This document shows positions 34,117 to 41,147 of a stretch of 64,000 nt of DNA, in pieces. Position 1 is the first letter of the stretch. Every line of letters starts with the position of its first letter. This DNA is from Friedmanniella luteola (GTDB lineage: Bacteria; Actinomycetota; Actinomycetes; Propionibacteriales; Propionibacteriaceae). Location: contig NZ_LT629749.1 in assembly GCF_900105065.1 (NCBI RefSeq), positions 2,666,001-2,730,000 on the forward strand. Reading direction: 5' to 3'. The translations under genes and the position numbers were made by a program. The notes below the pieces were generated by a model, which was given only the letters and a program-made list of their open reading frames with translations, ran no database searches and was not told where the DNA came from.

Positions 34117-35169
34117 TCAGGGGGTGCCGGGCGGGCGGCCCTGGGTCTGCCACCAGTCGCGCACCCGGGTGGCCGCGAAGCCCCCCACCGTGCCGACGGC
34201 GGCGCCCAGCTTGCCGACCAGGCTGACCAGGGGGTCGGACGAGCTGGCGAAGGTCTTCTGGTAGGACGCGGCGGCGGCCCGGACGTCGTCGCTGATCGGC
34301 GCGCTCGCGTCGTCCTCGCGGCGCAGGTAGTCCCCGCCCAGGATGGCGCGGTACTCCCCGCCCGCGGCCCACTGCTGCAGCTCGGCGGCGCGGAGCGCGG
34401 CCATCGGGTGCGACTGGCCGGAGATCTGCAGCAGCTTGAGCACCGAGTCCCGGACGTCGCCGCTGGACTGGTACTCCCGGGCCTGGTCGAGGAAGCCGGC
34501 GACGTCCATGTCGTCGGGGTCCAGGGCCCCGGCCAGCGCGGCGTGCACCTTGAGGGCCGCGGCCGGGTCCTGCGTGCAGAGCAGGCCGGCCCGGTCGGCC
34601 GACAGCTCGGCCTTCCGGTACCACTCGTGCAGGGCCAGCACGATGGCCCGCAGCCCCCACGCACCCAGCGGCAGCCACTGCACGTTGGCCGAGATGGCCA
34701 CCAGCTGGGTCAGCACCATCCGGTACAGCCCGTGGCCCGACAGCACGTGGCCCACCTCGTGACCGATGACGAAGCGCATGCCGTCGGAGTCGAGCAGCTG
34801 GAGCATGCCGGTGGTGGTCACGATGATCGGCCGGTCGGTGCCGAGGGTCATGGCGTCCGGGTGCGGGTCCTGGGTGACGTAGAGCTCGGGCACCCGGGGC
34901 AGGTCGAGGGCGGTCGCGCACTCGGCGACCATGACGTGCAGCTCGGGGTACTGCCGCGCCGAGACGCGGACGGCGGTGGCCAGGTGGAGCAGCCGCTCGC
35001 TGCGCTCGCCGACCGCGCCGAGCACCGCCTTCAGGACCGCGTCGAAACCGGGGACGGCCCGCAGCGCCACCAGGGCGCCGCGGTCGGCCGGGTGCTCGTA
35101 GGCGCGGGGGCTGATGCCGGCGAAGCGGATCCGGCCCGGACGCAGCTCGCGGTTGCTGGCGTAGCTCAT
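34117..35169 (-). CDS. M48-family metallopeptidase (HtpX/Ste24-like), apparently soluble
   Basis: 350 aa. Seen: zinc-binding VIGHEVGHVLSGH (HExxH), downstream acidic ligand region RKAELSADRAGLL (ExxxD), and a helical N-terminal half ending VPELYVTQDPHPDAMTLG, all typical of M48 proteases. The segment after HEVGH (MVLTQLVAISANVQWLPLGAWGLRAIVLAL) is hydrophobic and could touch the membrane once or twice. The C-terminal 100 residues are helical and not typical of HtpX. It is read towards the PP2C gene and away from the VWA gene. TACGAT seven bases before ATG 35169 indicates a leaderless mRNA. Physiological substrate unknown; quality control within this cluster is possible. Confidence 0.88.
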   Translation of the reverse strand: MSYASNRELRPGRIRFAGISPRAYEHPADRGALVALRAVPGFDAVLKAVLGAVGERSERLLHLATAVRVSARQYPELHVMVAECATALDLPRVPELYVTQDPHPDAMTLGTDRPIIVTTTGMLQLLDSDGMRFVIGHEVGHVLSGHGLYRMVLTQLVAISANVQWLPLGAWGLRAIVLALHEWYRKAELSADRAGLLCTQDPAAALKVHAALAGALDPDDMDVAGFLDQAREYQSSGDVRDSVLKLLQISGQSHPMAALRAAELQQWAAGGEYRAILGGDYLRREDDASAPISDDVRAAAASYQKTFASSSDPLVSLVGKLGAAVGTVGGFAATRVRDWWQTQGRPPGTP

Positions 35170-35176
35170 GGCCGCG

Positions 35177-35182
35177 ATCGTA
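35177..35182 (-). promoter_or_regulatory. Predicted -10 box, leaderless M48 gene
   Basis: TACGAT, seven bases, ATG 35169 on the minus strand. The divergent VWA gene instead has a leader of about 50 bases with GAGGAGG as Shine-Dalgarno and a weak CATACT -10 at 35241. Confidence 0.5.
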
Positions 35183-35299
35183 GGCCCGACGCGCGCCGGC
35201 CGCGGCGTCCCGCACCGGCTCCGGCGGGCACCTCGACCGGCATACTGAGGCCACGAGCCGGACCGAGGTCCGGGACCCAGCCGAGGAGGACCTCACCCG

Positions 35300-36586
35300 A
35301 TGGCCGAGTTCAGCGCCAGCGTCTACCAGAACGAGTTCCTGCCCGACGGCGGCACCGACGTCAACGCGATCGTCACGCTGACCTGCTCGGGCGCCGGGGC
35401 CGCGGGCCAGACGGGCGGCGGCGACGCGGGCGAGATCATCATCGTCGACACCTCCGGGTCGATGGGCCGCACCAAGCTGGAGGCGGCCAAGATCGCCGCC
35501 GCGGCGGCCGTCGACCAGATCATCGACGGCACCTGGTTCGCGGTGGTCGCCGGCAGCCACCAGGCCTACCTCGCCTTCCCGCCCGTGCGCAGCGGCGCCG
35601 GCCTGGTCCGGATGGACAGCGCCGCCCGGCACGCCGCCCACCAGGCCATCGCCCAGTTCCGCGCGGACGGCGGGACCGCGATGGGCACCTGGCTGACGCT
35701 GGCCGGCCGGCTCTTCGACTCCGTGCCGGCCCTCGCGCAGCGGCACGCCATCCTGCTCACCGACGGCGAGAACCACAACGAGACGCCCGAGCAGCTGAGC
35801 ACCGCGATCGCGGGGGTCGCCGGCCGGTTCCAGTGCGACTGCCGCGGCGTCGGCGTCGACTGGCAGGTGGCCGAGGTGCGGCGGATCGCGCAGGCCCTGC
35901 TGGGCACGGTCGACATCATCCCCGACGCCGGCCAGATGCAGCAGGTGTTCGCCGAGCTGATGCAGCGCTCGATGGCCCGCGGCGTCGCGGAGGCGCAGCT
36001 GCGGGTGTGGGCGCCGCAGGGCGCGGAGGTGATGTTCGTGCGGCAGGTCGCGCCGACGGTGGAGGACCTGTCGTCGCGGCGGACGCCCGTCAACGCCCTG
36101 ACCTCCGCCTTCCCCACCGGCTCCTGGGGCGACGAGTCCCGCGACTACCACGTGAGCGTGCGGCTGGCCGCGAAGGCGATCGGCCAGGAGCAGCTGGCCT
36201 CGCGGGTCCAGCTGGTGGTGGGCGAGCAGGTCGTCGCCCAGGGCCTGGTCAAGGCCCGCTGGTCCGACGACGACAGCCTCACCACCCGGATCAACCCCGA
36301 GGTCGCCCACTACACCGGGCAGACCGAGCTGGCCGACGCGATCCAGGAGGGGCTGGCCGCCAAGGCGGCCGGGGACACGGAGACGGCGACGACGAAGCTC
36401 GGCCGGGCCGTCCAGCTGGCGGCCGCGACGGGCAACGCGGAGGCCACCAGCAAGCTCCGCAAGGTCGTCGACATCGACGACCCCGACACCGGGACCGTCC
36501 GGCTGCGGCGCGCCGTGGACAGGGCGGACGAGATGGCGCTCGACACCGCCTCCACCAAGACCACCCGCGTGCGGGCGCAGGGATGA
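35300..36586 (+). CDS. VWA-domain protein (TerY/stress-type)
   Basis: 428 aa, cytoplasmic. Seen: N-terminal beta region (EFSASVYQNEFLPDGGTDVNAIVTLTC), then a von Willebrand factor A domain with a complete MIDAS: DTSGSMG (DxSxS), the threonine in DGGTAMGTWL, and LLTDGENHN. After about residue 230 there is a beta-rich domain (VRLAAKAIGQEQLASRVQLVVGEQVVAQG) and a helical C-terminus. VWA proteins of this type bind partners through the metal site and recur with TelA, PP2C and FHA genes. GAGGAGG lies about 13 bases before the ATG. Its stop overlaps the FHA gene start (ATGA), pairing the two. Confidence 0.9.
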   Translation: MAEFSASVYQNEFLPDGGTDVNAIVTLTCSGAGAAGQTGGGDAGEIIIVDTSGSMGRTKLEAAKIAAAAAVDQIIDGTWFAVVAGSHQAYLAFPPVRSGAGLVRMDSAARHAAHQAIAQFRADGGTAMGTWLTLAGRLFDSVPALAQRHAILLTDGENHNETPEQLSTAIAGVAGRFQCDCRGVGVDWQVAEVRRIAQALLGTVDIIPDAGQMQQVFAELMQRSMARGVAEAQLRVWAPQGAEVMFVRQVAPTVEDLSSRRTPVNALTSAFPTGSWGDESRDYHVSVRLAAKAIGQEQLASRVQLVVGEQVVAQGLVKARWSDDDSLTTRINPEVAHYTGQTELADAIQEGLAAKAAGDTETATTKLGRAVQLAAATGNAEATSKLRKVVDIDDPDTGTVRLRRAVDRADEMALDTASTKTTRVRAQG

Positions 36587-37380
36587 CCGCCGTCTGCCCG
36601 GCCGGGCACCAGACCGTCGCGCAGGACTACTGCGACGTCTGCGGCCTGCCGGTGACGGCCGACGCGGCGCCCGCGGGCAGCGGGCCGGCCTCGGTCCGCG
36701 ACGTCCCGACCGGCTCCCGGGTGCCGGTCTCCAGCTCGGCGCCGGGCGCCGCCCAGTCCTGCCCGAACTGCAGCGCCCCGAACCCCGAGGACGCGCTGTT
36801 CTGCGAGGCCTGCGGCTACGACTTCACCACCGGCAGCATGCCGCGCCCGCTCACCCCGCCCGACGGCCCGCCCGCGCCGGAGGCCCCGGCCGCACCCGAG
36901 GCGGCGGACGCCGCTCCCACCGCGGCGCCGGCCCACCTGCCCGACACCGCGGGCGGCGGCTCGGCGTTCGCCTGGGTGGTGGAGATCTGGGTGGACCCGT
37001 CCTGGTACCAGGAGCAGGAGAGCCCCGACCCGCTGCCCTCGGCCGGCCTGCCGGTCGTGCGCCCGCTGCGGGGCCGCTCGCTGCTCGTCGGACGGGTCTC
37101 CCAGAGCCGCAACATCCACCCCGACGTCGACTGCGGCACCGACTCCGGCGTGAGCCGTCGGCAGTGCCAGCTCACCACCGACGGCAGCCGCTGGTGGGTC
37201 GAGGACCTCGACTCGGCCAACGGCACCTTCGTCGGCCCGGCGAGCGGCGCGCTGCCGCAGGCCCCGGTGCCCGTGGGCACCCGGCAGGAGCTGAAGCCCG
37301 ACGACCGGGTCTACGTCGGCGCCTGGACGCGGCTGGTCCTGCGTCCCGCCACCGAGGACGAGCTGACGACGCTGGCCTGA
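36583..37380 (+). CDS. FHA-domain protein with two zinc ribbons
   Basis: 265 aa. Phosphothreonine reader. Seen: first ribbon C5...H9...C17/C20 containing YCDVCG, second ribbon C60/C63/C74/C77 (CPNC...CEAC), a Pro/Ala linker, then an FHA domain: LLVGRVSQSR (Gly-Arg), SGVSRRQCQL (Ser-Arg; the usual His is Gln), VEDLDSANGTFV (Asn-Gly). The main phosphate-binding Arg and Ser and the Asn-Gly turn are present. The first ribbon signature is identical to the pair in PknG. It lacks the N-terminal ETTS phosphorylation motif of GarA/OdhI, so it is not simply GarA; it may act as an alternative PknG-linked reader. ATGA overlap with the VWA gene. Confidence 0.9.
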   Translation: MTAVCPAGHQTVAQDYCDVCGLPVTADAAPAGSGPASVRDVPTGSRVPVSSSAPGAAQSCPNCSAPNPEDALFCEACGYDFTTGSMPRPLTPPDGPPAPEAPAAPEAADAAPTAAPAHLPDTAGGGSAFAWVVEIWVDPSWYQEQESPDPLPSAGLPVVRPLRGRSLLVGRVSQSRNIHPDVDCGTDSGVSRRQCQLTTDGSRWWVEDLDSANGTFVGPASGALPQAPVPVGTRQELKPDDRVYVGAWTRLVLRPATEDELTTLA

Positions 37381-37534
37381 CGGGTCCGCACCGGTCGGCG
37401 CCGCCCGGCCACGCTGTCGGCGAACACGGCGCGGGTGCCGCGGTGCGGTGTGGCACGGTGGAGGCGCACGCGCTGACCCCGCACGCCCCGGGCACGTCCG
37501 GGACGAGGAGGCAGCAGGACAACCAGGAGGATCT

Positions 37535-37759
37535 GTGGAGATCAAGGTCGGTATCCAGCACGTCAACCGTGAGGTCGTGGTGGAGACCACCGAGACGGCC
37601 GTCGACGTCGAGCGCGCCTTCAGCGAGGCCGTCGAGAACCAGGGCGTCTTCACGCTCGCCGACGAGCGCGGCCGTCGGGTGCTCATCCCCTCGTCGAAGA
37701 TCGCCTACGTCGACCTCGGCGAGGAGCACGCCCGCAAGGTGGGGTTCGGCACCCTCTGA
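37535..37759 (+). CDS. DUF3107 protein (TB9.4-like)
   Basis: 74 aa. Small beta-rich protein conserved across actinobacteria (M. tuberculosis TB9.4, Rv3208A); function unknown. Seen: VEIKVGIQHVNREVVVETTETAVDVERAF, then LADERGRRVLIPSSKIAYVDLGEE, ending KVGFGTL. GTG 37535 follows AGGAGG by four bases and gives the family N-terminus (M/V-E-I-K-V-G). In mycobacteria it directly follows the TetR gene Rv3208; here that TetR lies 21 kb upstream with the sugar, lar and signalling blocks between. Confidence 0.93.
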   Translation: MEIKVGIQHVNREVVVETTETAVDVERAFSEAVENQGVFTLADERGRRVLIPSSKIAYVDLGEEHARKVGFGTL

Positions 37760-37770
37760 CCCGGACCCCA

Positions 37771-37818
37771 GCCGCGCCCTGAGCCTGTCGGAGGGCCTCC
37801 GACGGGCTCGGGCCGCGG
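37771..37818. repeat. Dispersed palindromic repeat (copy 4), terminator-like
   Basis: Left arm 37771-37794 (containing GAGCCTGTCGGAGG), one-base centre, right arm 37796-37818 (CCTCCGACGGGCTCGGG...). Twenty of 23 positions pair, and two of the three mismatches allow G-U pairs. Lies between convergent DUF3107 and ferritin-like genes. Confidence 0.75.
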
Positions 37819-37868
37819 TGAGGGGCTCAGGGCGCGGTGAGCAAGCTCGGGCCGCTGGGGCGGGTCGC

Positions 37869-38570
37869 TCAGGACTGCAGGCCCAGCGTGGCCATCCGCC
37901 GGGTGTGGTTCTCGATGAGCCGGGAGAACATCCGGCTGACGGCCGCCAGGTCCAGGCCGGGCCGGTCGACGGTCCCGGTCAGCAGGCTGGTCAGGGCGTC
38001 GCGGTCGGCGGCGACGCGCTGGGCCTGGCTGAGGGCCTCGCCGACCAGCCGCCGCCCCCACAGCGCCAGCCGGCCGCCCACCTTGGGGTCGTCCTCGATC
38101 GCGCCGCGGACCCGGCCGACCACGAAGTCGCCGTGCCCGCCGTCGGCCAGCACCTCGTGCACGAGAGCGCGGGTGTCGGCGTCGACGAAGGCGGCGACCT
38201 CGCGGTAGAAGTCCACCGCGATCCCGTCGCCCACGTAGGCCTTGACCAGTCCCTCGAGCCAGTCCTTGGGCCGGGTGTGCTCGTGGTAGCCGTTGAACGG
38301 CTCGTGGAAGGGCTGCATGGCCGCCATCACGTCGACGCCGGACTCCGCCAGCCGGTCGCGGATCCGCCCGAAGTGGTCCACCTGGCGCCCCGCCATCGTG
38401 GCCAGCTGCACCTTGTCGGCCAGCCCCGGCGCCATCCGGGCGTCCTCCGCCAGGCGGTCGAACGCCGTCAGCGCGCCGTAGGCCAGCAGCCCCAGCAGGT
38501 CCAGCGCGCCCTCCCTGTAGGCCGCGTCCGGCCCGGTCACCGCCGGCTCCGGCGTCGTCTGCTCGTCCAC
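37869..38570 (-). CDS. Ferritin-like (MiaE_2-type) protein
   Basis: 233 aa all-helical protein of the ferritin-like superfamily, MiaE-like branch (Rv3210c type by position); enzymatic role unknown. Seen: long helices carrying candidate di-iron ligands, with E (YREGALDLLGLLAYGALTAFDRLAEDARM), QVDHFGRI, FYREVAAFVDADTRALVHEVL and HGDFVVGRV. Some ferritin Glu/His positions are visible but I cannot confirm a full diiron site by eye. GTG 38570 is supported by TAGGCT six bases upstream (leaderless). Diverges from the DEAD-box helicase, the same order as in mycobacteria. Confidence 0.82.
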   Translation of the reverse strand: MDEQTTPEPAVTGPDAAYREGALDLLGLLAYGALTAFDRLAEDARMAPGLADKVQLATMAGRQVDHFGRIRDRLAESGVDVMAAMQPFHEPFNGYHEHTRPKDWLEGLVKAYVGDGIAVDFYREVAAFVDADTRALVHEVLADGGHGDFVVGRVRGAIEDDPKVGGRLALWGRRLVGEALSQAQRVAADRDALTSLLTGTVDRPGLDLAAVSRMFSRLIENHTRRMATLGLQS

Positions 38571-38576
38571 GTCGGC

Positions 38577-38582
38577 AGCCTA
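38577..38582 (-). promoter_or_regulatory. Predicted -10 box, leaderless ferritin-like gene
   Basis: TAGGCT, six bases (GCCGAC), GTG 38570 on the minus strand. Confidence 0.5.
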
Positions 38583-38640
38583 GCCAGCGGGCACGTCGGC
38601 GCGTCGGCGCGCGCCGGTCATTCGGTCCGGGGGCCCCGCG

Positions 38641-38858
38641 GGTCTACGATGGCCGTGCACGCATCAGGTGATGCGTCCCTGGTTAGTCGTCCGTGCTCCT
38701 CGACGCGCTGCTCCGAAGCGGTGCGAGAGGCCTCGGCGGAGAGCGCCGCACCAGCGCGCAGCGACCCTGACGGGTCGGGTCGCGCGACGCGGAACCCGCT
38801 CCTCGCCGGGACGAGCTCACCGGGTCATCCCCAGCATTGCTCATCGAAGGCGACCATC
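38641..38858 (+). promoter_or_regulatory. Promoter and long 5' leader of the DEAD-box helicase gene
   Basis: TACGAT at 38645-38650 is a good -10, after which come about 200 bases before the coding region. Near the predicted 5' end lies a perfect hairpin CGCATCAGGTGATGCG (38660-38675). In-frame start codons exist here (ATG 38649, GTG 38721), but ATG 38649 overlaps the -10 and the peptide encoded is not helicase-like. A structured leader suits a cold- or RNA-structure-responsive helicase mRNA. Confidence 0.45.
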
Positions 38859-40454
38859 CTGACCAGCGACAGCACCGAGACGCCCACGACGGCGTCCACC
38901 GCTCCCCTCCTGCCCGACGACGACAGCTCCGCGACGGAGGCCCCCGTGGCCGCCGAGGAGCTCCCCACCCCGCTCCCCCAGACCTTCCGCGACCTCGGGG
39001 TGGTCGACCCGATCGCCGACGCGCTCGACGCGGTCGGCATCAGCCACCCGTTCCCGATCCAGGCGATGGCCATCCCGATCGCGCTGACCGGCACCGACAT
39101 GATCGGCCAGGCGCGCACCGGCACCGGCAAGACGCTGGCGTTCGGCATCCCGCTGCTGCAGCGGGTCGTCGTCCGCGAGGACCGCGACTTCGAGGCCCAG
39201 GCCAAGCCGGGCGCCCCGCAGGCCCTCGTCGTCACCCCCACCCGCGAGCTCGCCAGCCAGGTCAGCAAGGACCTGGCGGTGGCCGCCACCCAGCGCAAGG
39301 CGCGCGTCGTCACGCTGTACGGCGGGATGGGCTACGAGCCGCAGCTCGACGCGCTCACCGCGGGCGTCGAGGTCGTCGTCGGCACCCCCGGCCGGCTGCT
39401 CGACCTCGCCGACCGGCGTGCGCTGGACCTCAGCCACATCAAGGTCCTCGTCCTGGACGAGGCCGACGAGATGCTGGACCTGGGCTTCCTGCCCGACGTC
39501 GAGCGGATCCTCGCCAAGACCCCCGAGCTCCGGCAGACGATGCTGTTCTCGGCCACCATGCCGGCGGCGATCGTCACCCTGGCCCGCCGCCACCTGCGGC
39601 ACCCGGTGAACATCCGCGCCGAGTCCGCCGAGGACTCGACCACGGTCCCGGCGACGGCGCAGTTCGTCTACCAGGCGCACGACCTCGACAAGCCCGAGGT
39701 CGTCGCCCGCATCCTGCAGGCGGAGAACCGCAACCGGGTGATGATCTTCTGCCGCACCAAGCGCTCGGCGCAGCGGGTGTCGGACGACCTCGCGGAGCGC
39801 GGCTTCAACGCCACCTCGATCCACGGCGACCTCTCGCAGGTGCTCCGGGAGAAGGCGCTCAAGCGCTTCCGCGGCGGCGAGTCCGACGTCCTCGTGGCCA
39901 CCGACGTGGCGGCGCGCGGGATCGACGTCACCGACGTCACCCACGTGATCAACTACGAGTGCCCCGACGACGACAAGACGTACGTGCACCGGATCGGCCG
40001 CACCGGCCGGGCCGGCGCCTCGGGCATCGCGATCACCTTCGTCGACTGGGCCGACCGGACGCGCTGGAAGGTCATCAACAACACCCTGGGCCTGCCGTTC
40101 GAGGAGCCGCAGGAGACCTACTCGACCTCGGAGCACCTCTTCCACGACCTGGGCATCGACCCGGCCGCGAAGGGCCGGATCGTCGAGCCGAAGGCCGAGG
40201 AGCACGTCGCCGGCCCGTCGTGGGAGGAGCGCCGCACCCAGCGGAAGAGTGCCCCGCGCGAGCGTCGTCGCACCCGCCACGGTGCGACCGACGGTGACGC
40301 CACCGCCGCGTCGCCCACCCCGATCAGCGAGCCGGTCGTCCACCAGCCCACCGACGAGAGCGGTCCCGCCGAGAGCGGCTCGGGTGACGCCCCCCGCCGT
40401 CGGCGCCGCCGCCGTCGTTCCGGCAGCGCGGCCGGGGCCGGCACGGCGAGCTGA
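38859..40454 (+). CDS. DEAD-box ATP-dependent RNA helicase (RhlE-like)
   Basis: About 531 aa. Unwinds RNA in ribosome assembly or mRNA decay. Seen: Q motif TFRDLGV...FPIQ, motif I ARTGTGKT, Ia PTRELA, Ib GTPGR, II VLDEADEMLD, III SAT, IV IFCRTKR, V ATDVAARGID, VI HRIGRTGRAG, then a Glu/Arg-rich tail ending in a run of eight arginines, probably an RNA-binding arm. The start is uncertain: CTG 38859 (preceded by GAAGGCGA, giving L/M-TSDSTETP) looks best; GTG 38946 with GGAGG five bases upstream and GTG 38721 are alternatives. Matches the mycobacterial rhlE position beside the ferritin-like gene. Confidence 0.93.
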   Translation: MTSDSTETPTTASTAPLLPDDDSSATEAPVAAEELPTPLPQTFRDLGVVDPIADALDAVGISHPFPIQAMAIPIALTGTDMIGQARTGTGKTLAFGIPLLQRVVVREDRDFEAQAKPGAPQALVVTPTRELASQVSKDLAVAATQRKARVVTLYGGMGYEPQLDALTAGVEVVVGTPGRLLDLADRRALDLSHIKVLVLDEADEMLDLGFLPDVERILAKTPELRQTMLFSATMPAAIVTLARRHLRHPVNIRAESAEDSTTVPATAQFVYQAHDLDKPEVVARILQAENRNRVMIFCRTKRSAQRVSDDLAERGFNATSIHGDLSQVLREKALKRFRGGESDVLVATDVAARGIDVTDVTHVINYECPDDDKTYVHRIGRTGRAGASGIAITFVDWADRTRWKVINNTLGLPFEEPQETYSTSEHLFHDLGIDPAAKGRIVEPKAEEHVAGPSWEERRTQRKSAPRERRRTRHGATDGDATAASPTPISEPVVHQPTDESGPAESGSGDAPRRRRRRRRSGSAAGAGTAS

Positions 40455-40496
40455 CCGCTCGCTCCCCCGCAGCACCACCTCTCGGGCTCGTCCGCG

Positions 40497-41147
40497 TCAG
40501 CGGGCGAGCCCGACGGGTTCTGCGGTCACCACAAGGTTGCTGTCGTACCCGCCGCGCTCGGGCCGGTAGTTCCCGGCGCAGGTGATCAGCACCAGCCGGT
40601 GGTCGCCGTCCTGGGCGAAGGCCGCGCTCGTCGTGGCCAGCGCCTGCTTGGTCACGGTGCGCACCGAGACGATCCGGTACGTCTGCCGGTGGTCGCCGCC
40701 GCGCAGCGTCACGGTCTCCCCGCGGTCCACGCGCAGCAGCCGGGCGAAGAACCCGAGCCCCTCGGTCTTGGAGTCGACGTGCCCGGCGATCACCGTGGCC
40801 CCGAACGGGTCGCCGGCCCAGGCGCTGCCGTCCCACCAGCCGACGTGCCGGACCTCCTCGGGGACGACCAGCTGGCCGTCGACGGTGGAGGCCGGCTCCA
40901 CGGCGGCCGCGGCCCCACCCGGCAGCTGCACCGAGGTGGGCACGAACCGCACGCGGCTGCTGGGGGCGGGCTCGCCGACGCGCGCCGAGGGGACGGGTTC
41001 AGCCGTCGCGGGTGCGGTCGCCGCGGGCGCGGCTCCGCCGCCGGCCGCGGCCGCGGGGGCGGCCGGTCGGGCGCAGCCGACGAGGACGAGCGGGAGCAGC
41101 AGTCCCAGCAGGACCGGGACCGCTGCGGCCCGCGCGCTCCGGGTCAG
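40497..41147 (-). CDS. Class F sortase with lipobox, probable CTG start
   Basis: 216 aa. Cysteine transpeptidase fold. Seen: basic TRSAR, hydrophobic stretch VPVLLGLLLPLVLVGC (signal/anchor with a lipobox-like LVGC), Ala/Pro linker, then the sortase domain: EVRHVGWWDGSAWAGDPFGATVIAGHVDS (catalytic His), LVLITCAGNYR (catalytic Cys) and a downstream Arg. No ATG, GTG or TTG lies in frame upstream of the signal sequence before a stop; the only in-frame GTG (40952) would remove it. CTG 41147 overlaps the stop of the upstream gene as CTGA, the same geometry as the GTGA junctions elsewhere. The upstream secreted DUF4397 protein has no LPxTG-like tail, so the substrate is unknown. Confidence 0.85.
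   Translation of the reverse strand: MTRSARAAAVPVLLGLLLPLVLVGCARPAAPAAAAGGGAAPAATAPATAEPVPSARVGEPAPSSRVRFVPTSVQLPGGAAAAVEPASTVDGQLVVPEEVRHVGWWDGSAWAGDPFGATVIAGHVDSKTEGLGFFARLLRVDRGETVTLRGGDHRQTYRIVSVRTVTKQALATTSAAFAQDGDHRLVLITCAGNYRPERGGYDSNLVVTAEPVGLAR

Noticed and set aside
36583-37380. Calling the FHA protein GarA/OdhI
   Set aside because: No ETTS phosphorylation motif, has two zinc ribbons and is much longer than GarA.
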